Source: JAXMCK01 sp046349395
Lineage (GTDB): Bacteria > Pseudomonadota > Alphaproteobacteria > Geminicoccales > Geminicoccaceae
Length of the DNA stretch: 64,000 nt
Direction: 5' to 3'
Assembly (NCBI GenBank): GCA_046349395.1
Contig: JAXMCK010000004.1
Location: 997,521 to 1,061,520, forward strand
Shown here piece by piece: positions 1 to 7,244 of the stretch. The number at the start of each line of letters is the position of its first letter. The stretch's first letter is position 1. The position numbers and the translations under genes were made by a program. The notes under the pieces are model-generated. The model saw only the letters and a list, made by a program, of their open reading frames with translations, made no database searches and was not told where the DNA came from.

Positions 1-2
1 TC

Positions 3-521
3 AATGTGCGCCTCTTGCAAGTCGTCGACGAGGCGACCTCGCCCTGGGGCCTCAAGGTGACCCGCATCGAGATCAAGAACATCAGCCCGCCGCAGGATCT
101 GGTCGACGCCATGGCGCGGCAGATGAAGGCCGAGCGCGAGAAGCGTGCCGCCATCCTGCAGGCCGAGGGCGAGCGGCAGGCGGCCGTGCTGGCCGCCGAG
201 GGCCAGAAGCAGTCGGTGATCCTGAAGGCCGAGGGCGACCGCGAGGCGGCCTACCGGCAGGCCGAGGCTCGCGAGCGCCTGGCCCAGGCCGACGCCAATG
301 CGACCACGACCCTGTCGAAGGCCATCGCCAGCGGCGAGCTGCAAGCCGTGAACTACTTCGTGGCGCAGAAATATCTTGAGGCGCTGACCGCCCTGGCGCA
401 GAGCCCGAACCAGAAGACGTTGATCCTGCCGGTCGAGACCACGGCCGCTCTCGGCTCGCTGGCCGGTGTCGCCGAACTCGCCCGCGAGGCCATGGCGGCG
501 CGCACACCGCGTGGCGGCTGA
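3..521 (+). CDS. SPFH/band-7 (stomatin-like) protein, C-terminal part
   Basis: The frame is open to the left edge, so the N-terminus (membrane anchor and most of the SPFH domain) is missing. The visible part starts at the end of the band-7 domain (WGLKVTRIEIKNI). It continues into a long charged Ala/Glu/Arg-rich helix with repeated AEGxRQAA-type units, the coiled coil typical of stomatin and QmcA proteins, then a short hydrophobic tail. Such proteins form membrane-associated oligomeric rings that organise membrane microdomains and protease partners. One base separates it from an nfeD-like gene, the usual partner of bacterial stomatins, which supports the assignment and points to one transcript. 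Confidence 0.9.
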   Translation, partial: NVRLLQVVDEATSPWGLKVTRIEIKNISPPQDLVDAMARQMKAEREKRAAILQAEGERQAAVLAAEGQKQSVILKAEGDREAAYRQAEARERLAQADANATTTLSKAIASGELQAVNYFVAQKYLEALTALAQSPNQKTLILPVETTAALGSLAGVAELAREAMAARTPRGG

Positions 522-522
522 G

Positions 523-966
523 ATGCAGCTCACCTCCTGGCACTGGCTGATCGCCGGCGGCGTGCTGATGGTCGCCGAGGCGCTGGCACCGGGCTTCGTC
601 CTGTTCTGGCTGGGCCTCGGCGCCGCCATCACCGGCCTCCTGCTGCTGGTCCTGCCGCCGATCGACTGGACTTGGCAGGTCCTGCTGTTCGCCTTTTTCG
701 CCGTCGCCCTGCTCGGCGGCTGGCTGCTGTGGCGACGCCGGCATCCGGCTCAGGTCCAGGAGCATGTGAACCTCGGCGCCCGGCGCCATGTCGGAGCCGT
801 GTCCCAGCTGGTCGGACCCCTCGTGAACGGCCGCGGCCGGATCAAGCTCGGTGACAGTGTCTGGTCCGTGGCCGGGCCCGACCTCGCCGCCGGCACCCGG
901 GTCCGCGTGGTCGGTGCGGACGGCACGGTGCTCCGTGTCGAGGCCGACGAGCCGTCCACCGGCTGA
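523..966 (+). CDS. NfeD family membrane protein
   Basis: A protein of 147 residues. The first ~75 residues hold two or three hydrophobic helices (LIAGGVLMVAEALAPGFVLF, then TGLLLLVLPP and VLLFAFFAVALLGGWLLW). A short basic stretch and a small beta-rich domain follow (about residues 85-147, with LVNGRGRIKLGDSVW), which is the OB-fold of NfeD proteins. ATG 523 is chosen because it sits just behind the stop of the stomatin gene and begins right before the first helix; an upstream in-frame start would add a basic extension overlapping that gene. The family acts with stomatin/SPFH partners at the membrane. This is the short NfeD form without a ClpP-like protease domain. Confidence 0.88.
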   Translation: MQLTSWHWLIAGGVLMVAEALAPGFVLFWLGLGAAITGLLLLVLPPIDWTWQVLLFAFFAVALLGGWLLWRRRHPAQVQEHVNLGARRHVGAVSQLVGPLVNGRGRIKLGDSVWSVAGPDLAAGTRVRVVGADGTVLRVEADEPSTG

Positions 967-985
967 GGCGTCGTCAGAAGGGCGT

Positions 986-1004
986 CCCTGACCTATAGTC
1001 AGGG
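986..1004. promoter_or_regulatory. 7-bp inverted repeat with a TATA-containing loop
   Basis: Arms CCCTGAC and GTCAGGG flank the loop CTATA in the gap between nfeD and the small membrane gene. There is no T-run, so it is not a classical intrinsic terminator. CTATAG could serve as a -10 element for the next gene, with the palindrome as an operator. This reading is inference only. Confidence 0.3.
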
Positions 1005-1026
1005 CTCCTCACCCTGGTTGCGGGCA

Positions 1027-1356
1027 ATGCTGGCCGCTATCGCCGCCTTCGCTTCCGTGCTGGTCAACCCCCTGGCCGCCCTTCTCGCCGTCTGGGCCGG
1101 CTTCTGGCTGCCGCGCCGGATGCTGGCCCGCAGTGCGGGTGCGGTCGTCGGCATGGTGTTCACCGCACCCGAGCTGGCGGGCGACCTCGAGATGTGGGAG
1201 CGGCCGCTGGCCGCACTCGGCGGGGCGGCCGCCGGTCTGCTTCAGGTGGAGGTGGTACTCCACTTCCTGGTCCCGGGATGGGACATCGCCCAGCGGATCC
1301 TGCGGGCAATCCAGCGGCGGCTGGGATCACGCCCACCCTCCAGCCCGGCCTCCTAG
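1027..1356 (+). CDS. small hypothetical membrane protein
   Basis: About 109 residues from ATG 1027; a TTG nine bases upstream is an alternative start. The N-terminal 30 residues are strongly hydrophobic (LAAIAAFASVLVNPLAALLA), and a second hydrophobic stretch covers about residues 62-85. It ends in a basic and Pro/Ser-rich tail. I recognise no family. It lies 18 bases before the DUF21/CBS gene on the same strand and may be cotranscribed with it. The hairpin at 986-1004 lies just upstream. Confidence 0.55.
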   Translation: MLAAIAAFASVLVNPLAALLAVWAGFWLPRRMLARSAGAVVGMVFTAPELAGDLEMWERPLAALGGAAAGLLQVEVVLHFLVPGWDIAQRILRAIQRRLGSRPPSSPAS

Positions 1357-1374
1357 GCGGCGGAAAGCACTCGC

Positions 1375-2673
1375 TTGAGCGTCCTGATCGAGATCGTGGC
1401 CGTGCTCGGCCTCGTCCTGGTGAACGGCTTCCTGGCCCTGTCCGAGCTGGCTCTGGTCTCCTCGCGCCGCAGCCGCCTGGAACAGCTGGCCGCCTCGGGC
1501 ACGCGCGGGGCGCCGAGTGCCCTCCGCCTGATCGAGGACCCGACGCGCGTCCTCTCGACCGTCCAGGTCGGTATCACGCTCGTCGGCATCCTGGCCGGCG
1601 CCTACAGTGGCGCCACCCTGGGCGAGGATCTGGCGCAGGTGCTCATTGCCGCCGGCATGGCCTCCACCACCGCGAAGCCGCTGGCGATCGCCGCCGTCGT
1701 CGTCTGCATCACCTATCTTTCGCTGATCCTGGGGGAGCTGGTGCCGAAGCGGCTGGCTCTCGCCAACCCCGAGGGCTTCGCCGTCCGCGTGGCCCCCGTC
1801 GTCGACCTGCTCACGGGCGTGGTCGCCCCCGCCGTCTGGCTGCTCCGCCACTCGACCGAGGCCGTGATCCGCTGGCTGGGTCTGCCGGCCGGGCCGTCGA
1901 GCCGGGTCAGCGACGACGAGATCCGTGCCCTGCTGGCCGAGGGAGCCGAGGTCGGCGTGTTCGCCAGTGCCGAGCAGGACATGATCAGTGCCGTGCTGCG
2001 GATCGCCGACCGGCCCGTGCGCTCGATCATGACGCCCCGGACCGAGATCGTGTGGCTGGACGCCGGCGAAGCACCCCGGGTGTGGGAGGCGAAGGTGCTG
2101 GGCAGCCAGCACAGCCGGTTTCCGGTCTGCCGCGGCACGCTCGACGAGGTGATCGGGCACGTCCATGTGCGCGACGTGCTGGACGCCGTCATCCGCTCGA
2201 AGCCGCTCGACCTCGAAGGGCTCGTGCACCCCGCCGTGATGGTGCACGAGGCGACGACCAATCTGCGCCTCATCGAGCGCCTGCGGGCGACGCCGGCACC
2301 GATGGTGATCGTGCTCGACGAGTACGGTGCGGTCGAGGGGCTGGTGACCCCGACCGACCTGTTCGCGGCGATCACCGGCGCAATGCCCGACTCCTCGGAG
2401 GACCAGCCGGAGGCTACCCGGCGCCACGACGGCTCCTGGCTCGTCGACGGCCGACTCGGCATCCACGAGCTGGAGCGCTACCTGCATCGCAGCGATCTCG
2501 CCCATGACGAGGACTATGCCACCGTCGCCGGGCTCGTCCTCTGGCGGCTCCGGCGGATGGCGCGGGTCGGCGACCGGTTCGAGTGGAACGGGCTGCGGTT
2601 CGAGGTGGTCGACCTCGACGGCCGCCGCATCGACAAGGTGATGATCGAGCCGGTCCTGGTGGTGCCGGACTGA
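1375..2673 (+). CDS. DUF21/CBS/CorC_HlyC protein (CNNM/hemolysin-C-like)
   Basis: A protein of 432 residues with the standard three-part layout. An N-terminal DUF21 membrane domain covers about residues 1-190 (four hydrophobic segments; GELVPKRLALANPE is the characteristic DUF21 end motif). A CBS pair covers about 205-330 (MTPRTEIVWLD; APMVIVLDEYGAVEGLVT). A C-terminal CorC_HlyC domain covers about 345-430 (DGSWLVDGRLGIHELERYL). Family members are linked to Mg2+/Co2+ transport or resistance; haemolysin is a historical label. The start is TTG 1375, as no ATG or GTG fits the beginning of the DUF21 helix better. An upstream GGCGGA could be a weak ribosome site. Confidence 0.88.
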   Translation: MSVLIEIVAVLGLVLVNGFLALSELALVSSRRSRLEQLAASGTRGAPSALRLIEDPTRVLSTVQVGITLVGILAGAYSGATLGEDLAQVLIAAGMASTTAKPLAIAAVVVCITYLSLILGELVPKRLALANPEGFAVRVAPVVDLLTGVVAPAVWLLRHSTEAVIRWLGLPAGPSSRVSDDEIRALLAEGAEVGVFASAEQDMISAVLRIADRPVRSIMTPRTEIVWLDAGEAPRVWEAKVLGSQHSRFPVCRGTLDEVIGHVHVRDVLDAVIRSKPLDLEGLVHPAVMVHEATTNLRLIERLRATPAPMVIVLDEYGAVEGLVTPTDLFAAITGAMPDSSEDQPEATRRHDGSWLVDGRLGIHELERYLHRSDLAHDEDYATVAGLVLWRLRRMARVGDRFEWNGLRFEVVDLDGRRIDKVMIEPVLVVPD

Positions 2674-2743
2674 GGCAGCTTCTGGCGCGACGCTCAACGC
2701 GGGTCTAGGGTCCGGTCTCGGGAGGCAGGTCGGAGGCGGGCCA

Positions 2744-3919
2744 ATGAACATGGTGGTGCGCCGGCTCGGGCGCCGGCTGCGGCTGGGCGTCGTGGGCGGC
2801 GGGCCGGGATCCTTCATCGGCCCGGTGCATCGCGCGGCGGCCCGGCTCGACGAGCGGTTCGAGGTGGTGGCAGCCGCCCTTTCGTCAGATCCCGACCGGA
2901 GCCGGGAAGCGGCCGGCGACCTGCTGATCACCCCCGACCGCGCCTATCCCGACTGGCACCGCCTCATCGAGGGCGAACGGAACCGCGACGACGGGATCGA
3001 CGCTCTTGCGGTCATGACCCCGAACGGCAGCCACTTCGCGATCGCTTCGGCGGCTCTGGATGCCGGCTTCGACGTCATCTGCGACAAGCCGCTGACCACC
3101 AATCTCGCGGATGCGATGGCCCTTGTCCGCAAGGTCCGCGAGACCGGCCTCGTCTTCTGCACCACCTACAACTACGCCGCCTACCCGATGGTGCGGCAGG
3201 CCAAGGCCATGGTGGCGGCCGGCGAGATCGGCGAGGTCCGCCAGATCCACGTCACCTACGTCCAGGGCCACAACGCCACCCTCGTCGAGGCCGACCCGTC
3301 CCGCCGTGGCTGGCGCTTCGACCCGGAGGAGGCCGGCGCGTCGCTCATCCTCGGCGACATCGGCAGCCACGCCCACCATCTGGGCGCCTATGTCGGCGGC
3401 ACGGAGCTGGTTTCGGTCCTGGCCGACGTCGCTGCGACGGTGCCGGGCAGGACCAGCGACGACTACGCCGCTCTGCTCCTACGGTTCGCCAACGGTGCCC
3501 GCGGCACCATGTGGGTGACCAACGCCGCCGCCGGCGGCGAGCACGGACTGGGCTTTCGCATCTTCGGCAGCAAGGGCGGCCTGGAATGGCACCAGGAGCA
3601 GCCCAACGAGTTGCGCCATCGCCGCCTCGGCGGGTTCGAGGAGATCCAGACCCGTCGCCTGCACGGGGCGCTGACACCGCTGGGCGAGCGGGCGACCCGG
3701 GTCGAGATCGGCCACCCCGAGGGCTATGTCGAGGCCTTCGCCAACCTCTACAAGGACGTCGCCGAGGCGATCGTCGCCCGCCGGACGGGCACGCCGTGCG
3801 ATCCCTTGGCCCTGGAGTTCCCCACCGTGGTCGACGGTGCCCGGGGCATCGCGTTCATCGAGGCCGCAGTGGCCAGCGGCCTGTCGGGCCGTTGGGTCGA
3901 CTGCGCCCTGCCGGCTTAG
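2744..3919 (+). CDS. Gfo/Idh/MocA family oxidoreductase
   Basis: A protein of 391 residues with an N-terminal Rossmann fold (LGVVGGGPGSFIGPVHRAA, about residues 15-35) and the family motif CDKPL near residue 110, the counterpart of EKP that carries the catalytic/cofactor-contacting Lys. The C-terminal part carries the GFO_IDH_MocA_C alpha/beta domain (LGDIGSHAHHL near 205; MWVTNAAAGGEHGLGFRIFG). Relatives oxidise sugars, inositols or other polyols with NAD(P); the substrate cannot be read from sequence. GGAGG-like purine runs precede ATG 2744. The GNAT gene follows after 12 bases, so they are probably cotranscribed. Confidence 0.87.
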   Translation: MNMVVRRLGRRLRLGVVGGGPGSFIGPVHRAAARLDERFEVVAAALSSDPDRSREAAGDLLITPDRAYPDWHRLIEGERNRDDGIDALAVMTPNGSHFAIASAALDAGFDVICDKPLTTNLADAMALVRKVRETGLVFCTTYNYAAYPMVRQAKAMVAAGEIGEVRQIHVTYVQGHNATLVEADPSRRGWRFDPEEAGASLILGDIGSHAHHLGAYVGGTELVSVLADVAATVPGRTSDDYAALLLRFANGARGTMWVTNAAAGGEHGLGFRIFGSKGGLEWHQEQPNELRHRRLGGFEEIQTRRLHGALTPLGERATRVEIGHPEGYVEAFANLYKDVAEAIVARRTGTPCDPLALEFPTVVDGARGIAFIEAAVASGLSGRWVDCALPA

Positions 3920-3931
3920 GGGCAGAGACCG

Positions 3932-4456
3932 ATGTCCGCCCTCAGCCCGCAGCGCCACGGCTCGCTCGTCGTCCGCCCCGCCGCCGCCGCCGATGCCGCC
4001 GAGATCGCCCGGGTCCAGGTGCAGAGCTGGCGCGAGACCTATCCCGGCATGGTGCCCCAGGAGCATCTCGACTCGCTGAGCGAGGCCGCCCACACCCGGC
4101 ACTGGCGACGTGCGCTCGGGACCGGCGGGCCGGTGCTGGTAGCCACCTGGGAAGGTGGTGTCGTCGGCCTCGTCAGCGGCGGTCTCTCGCGCTGGCGCGA
4201 GGACGTGACTGGCGAGATCCACGTGCTGTACGTCCTGGCCGCCGCCCAGGGAAAGGGTATCGGCCGGGCGCTGTTCGACGCCGCACACTATGCGCTGGCC
4301 CGTCGCGGCCATCGTGGCCTCGCCGTCGGGGTGCTTGCGCTCAATCTGCGCGCACGGCGCTTCTACGAGCATCTGGGCGGCCAGATCGGTGGCGAGACGA
4401 CGGTCTCGGTGGGCGGCGAGCGTCTGCGCGAGGTCGTCTATCTCTGGCCCGACTGA
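3932..4456 (+). CDS. GNAT family N-acetyltransferase
   Basis: A protein of 174 residues with a single GNAT fold. Motif A is clear: IHVLYVLAAAQGKGIGRALF, where QGKGIG is the acetyl-CoA pyrophosphate loop, at about residues 92-112. Motif B follows (LAVGVLALNLRARRFYEHLG), with the Tyr that commonly acts as general acid. The N-terminal half (VRPAAAADAAEIARVQVQSW) is the usual GNAT opening. The substrate is unknown. It lies directly behind the Gfo/Idh/MocA gene on the same strand. Confidence 0.85.
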   Translation: MSALSPQRHGSLVVRPAAAADAAEIARVQVQSWRETYPGMVPQEHLDSLSEAAHTRHWRRALGTGGPVLVATWEGGVVGLVSGGLSRWREDVTGEIHVLYVLAAAQGKGIGRALFDAAHYALARRGHRGLAVGVLALNLRARRFYEHLGGQIGGETTVSVGGERLREVVYLWPD

Positions 4457-4520
4457 GCGTCTCGCCTACCCCGGCCCATCGTCCTAGACTCCGGCCAACG
4501 CCCGGTCGGAGAACATCAGC

Positions 4521-4970
4521 ATGCGCTTGCGTGGCGCGGCTTCGGCCGTGCTCGCCCTCGTGACCGCTTGCTCGTCGCCTGAGTTGCCGACGCCGATCCT
4601 CCAAGGAACGGTCACCCACGTGCGCGACGGCGACACGCTCGTCGTCGCCGGCACGCCGGTGCGCCTGCAGGGGATCGCCGCACCCGAGCTCGACAGCAAG
4701 GCCGGGCGGCGGGCCGGCGATGCGCTGACGGCCCTGACCCTGCACCGCCAGCTGAGCTGCCAGCCCGACGGGACGAGGAGCTACGACCGGATCGTGGCGG
4801 TCTGCCGGCTCGACGGCCGCGACATCGGCGAGATCATGGTCGGTCGCGGCCTGGCGCGTGACTGTCCGCGCTACTCGGGCGGCCGCTATGCCGAGGCCGA
4901 GGCGCAGGCGAAGGCAGCGGGCATCAACCTCGCACGGCGTTACCGGCTGCCCGGCTACTGTGCCGCCTGA
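4521..4970 (+). CDS. thermonuclease-family (SNase-like) lipoprotein
   Basis: A protein of 149 residues. The N-terminus is a lipoprotein-type signal peptide with a lipobox-like LVTAC followed by S (Cys near residue 17). The rest is a staphylococcal-nuclease fold: GTVTHVRDGDTLVVAGTPVR, then RLQGIAAPELDSKAG (the RLxGIxAPE nuclease motif) and SYDRIVAVCRLDGRDI. It probably acts as an extracytoplasmic nuclease or SNase-fold binding protein. Whether the full catalytic Arg/Glu set is present cannot be judged without alignment. Its 3' end overlaps the convergent MscS gene by 16 bases. Confidence 0.85.
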   Translation: MRLRGAASAVLALVTACSSPELPTPILQGTVTHVRDGDTLVVAGTPVRLQGIAAPELDSKAGRRAGDALTALTLHRQLSCQPDGTRSYDRIVAVCRLDGRDIGEIMVGRGLARDCPRYSGGRYAEAEAQAKAAGINLARRYRLPGYCAA

Positions 4971-7228
4971 GCGTCGAGGACGGCGGCGGCACCGCCGGCC
5001 GCGGCGGCGCGCGGGCGAGGCTCCTCGCCGTCGACGCGGACGACCACCTCTCGCCCGACGAGCTGGACGCCGCTTCTCTGGAAGGCGTCGCGGATCCGCC
5101 GGTAGGCCTCGCGCCGGATCACGAACTGGGCACCCGGCCGGGCGATGAACTTGGCGGCTATGATCAGCGCGTTGTCCTCGATGTTGCGGACACCCTGCGA
5201 CTTCAAGGGATCGATGAAGCCGGGTGCCAGCTCGGGATCGGCCGCCAACTGCTTGCCGATATCCTTGATGATCTTCTTGACCAGGTCGAGGTCGGTGTCG
5301 GTGGCGACCCGGAACTCCAGCCGCATCAGCGCCCAGTCGCGGGTCTGGTTGGTGAGCGAGGGGATCTTGCCGAAAGGCAGCGTGTGCACGGCACCGCGCT
5401 GGTGGCGTAGCTTCAGCGAGCGGAGCGAGATTCCCTCGACCGTGCCGCGGATGTTGCCGACCTCGACATAGTCGCCGAGGCGGAACGCGTCCTCCAGGAG
5501 GAAGAACACGCCCGAGAGGATGTCGTTGATGGTCTGCTGGGCGCCGAGGCCGATGGCGATGCCGACCACGCCCGCACCCGCCAGCAGCGGCCCGATCTGC
5601 ACGCCGAGTGCGGAGAGGATCATCATGCCGATGATGGCGAGCAGCGCGATCTGCAGCACCTTGCGCAGCAGCGGCAGCAGGGTCTGCATCCGCTGCGCCC
5701 GGGTCGCCTCCGTATCGTCGCGAGCGCGATCGAGCATGCCGTCGATCCAGCGCTCCATCAGCGCCCAGGCGACCACGCCGATCAGGATGACGAGACCGAT
5801 GTCGAGGGCGGCGCGGAAGGCGACGGCGAAGAAGCCGTCGCTGGCGGTGCCGATGTCCCACAGCACGGCGATGGCGGCGAGGCCGCCGCCGAAGAGGGCG
5901 GCCCACACCACGGTCATCAGCCGCTCGACGTGGGCGATGGCCGAGGCCTGACGGTCGAACGTCGGCGGTGGCGGCGAGGCCGGCAGGGCGTCGCCGAACT
6001 CGTCGGTCGTCGGTAGCGGCGCCTCGGGCCCTTGTGCGGCAGCGCCGACCATGTCGGCCGGCAGCACGCCGAAGAAGCGCTCGAGCGCCGGCCGGATGAG
6101 GAGACCCAGCGTCGGCACGAGGGTCGCCACCAGGATCGAGAGCTGGGCCCTGGGTCCGATGTTCGGCTCGTTGTGCATGGCGGCCTGGGCCAGCAGCAGC
6201 CACAGGCCGGCCAGGAACAGGGTGGCCAGGATCGGCCAGCCGGCCACGAGCGAGCGCCCACGGCCCGACAGCCTGAGCTGGGTCGCGATGCCGGCGGTGA
6301 TCGCCTCGTGGTGGGCCCAGGCGGCGTAACCCAGATAGGCGAACGGCAGGATGCTGAAGGGCATGGCTACGGCCGTCACCTCGTCCCGCGGCACGCCGAG
6401 GCCCGAGAGGGTCCGGGCGATGAAGGAGGAGAGACCCATCAGGAACACGGAAACGAGGGCCGTCCGGTAGACCGCGCGCGCTGCGGGATCGCCGAGCGGG
6501 ATCACCCGTAGGTCGTGGTGCCAGGGGTCGCAGAGCAGGCGCAGCACCACCATCGTGACGAAGAAGAGCGCGAAGAAATGGAGCAGCTCGACCAGGATGA
6601 TCGGTGCCGCCGGATGTTCCGGATGCATGACGATGTAGCAGCCGATGATCGCCAGCAGGAACGCGACGGCCGGCACGAGGTCGAGAACGAGGCGCCCGAG
6701 CATCCGCCAGAACAGCCCCGGCGCCCGCCCATGCGCCTCGAGGGCCCGCCGCCGGCCACGCAGCAGGCGACCCGTCAGCAGCAGAGCCACGGTGCCGACG
6801 CCGATCGCGAGGCCGATGTGACCCGCGACCAGCACGGGATCGAGCGGCGCATCGATGCCGCGCGGCTTGGCGAAGACGGCGGCGATCGCCTCGGGGACGC
6901 GGCCGCGTGCGCTGGACAGCTCGCGAAAGCGGCGCGCATAGAAGTCGAGCGGGGATTCTTCGGCCGCTGCCGCCGCTTCGGCGCTCCGCCGCTGCATCTC
7001 GCCGCCGAGTGTGGTGCGTAGCGCCTCGCGCACCTGCTGGTCGTCCATGACGGCCAACACCGCATCGAGCTGCTCAGGAGTCATGCCCGAGGGGAACGCC
7101 GCGATCAGGTCCTGGACCCGATCGCCGACCTTGTCTGTCGCGGGCGTTTCGGCAGCAAAGGCTGCGGTGCCGGAAACCAGCACCGCAAGCCAGAGGAGCA
7201 GGGCGGCGAGGCGCGCCACCCTCGGCAC
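4955..7228 (-). CDS. large MscS-family mechanosensitive channel
   Basis: A protein of 757 residues starting with a signal peptide (ARLAALLLWLAVLVSGTAAF). A soluble, probably periplasmic segment extends to about residue 125, and roughly ten hydrophobic helices follow. The C-terminal third holds the MscS core. The pore helix is LLAGAGVVGIAIGLGAQQTI, followed by DYVEVGNIRGTVEGISLRS, the beta-domain signature, and then the alpha/beta vestibule. It is much longer than E. coli MscS (about 286 aa) and resembles the extended YbdG/MscM-like forms. It acts in the inner membrane as an osmotic safety valve. The Wzc-like gene lies 16 bases upstream on the same strand. Confidence 0.9.
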   Translation of the reverse strand: MPRVARLAALLLWLAVLVSGTAAFAAETPATDKVGDRVQDLIAAFPSGMTPEQLDAVLAVMDDQQVREALRTTLGGEMQRRSAEAAAAAEESPLDFYARRFRELSSARGRVPEAIAAVFAKPRGIDAPLDPVLVAGHIGLAIGVGTVALLLTGRLLRGRRRALEAHGRAPGLFWRMLGRLVLDLVPAVAFLLAIIGCYIVMHPEHPAAPIILVELLHFFALFFVTMVVLRLLCDPWHHDLRVIPLGDPAARAVYRTALVSVFLMGLSSFIARTLSGLGVPRDEVTAVAMPFSILPFAYLGYAAWAHHEAITAGIATQLRLSGRGRSLVAGWPILATLFLAGLWLLLAQAAMHNEPNIGPRAQLSILVATLVPTLGLLIRPALERFFGVLPADMVGAAAQGPEAPLPTTDEFGDALPASPPPPTFDRQASAIAHVERLMTVVWAALFGGGLAAIAVLWDIGTASDGFFAVAFRAALDIGLVILIGVVAWALMERWIDGMLDRARDDTEATRAQRMQTLLPLLRKVLQIALLAIIGMMILSALGVQIGPLLAGAGVVGIAIGLGAQQTINDILSGVFFLLEDAFRLGDYVEVGNIRGTVEGISLRSLKLRHQRGAVHTLPFGKIPSLTNQTRDWALMRLEFRVATDTDLDLVKKIIKDIGKQLAADPELAPGFIDPLKSQGVRNIEDNALIIAAKFIARPGAQFVIRREAYRRIRDAFQRSGVQLVGREVVVRVDGEEPRPRAAAAGGAAAVLDAQAAQ

Positions 7229-7244
7229 GGCGGTCGGCCGCCGG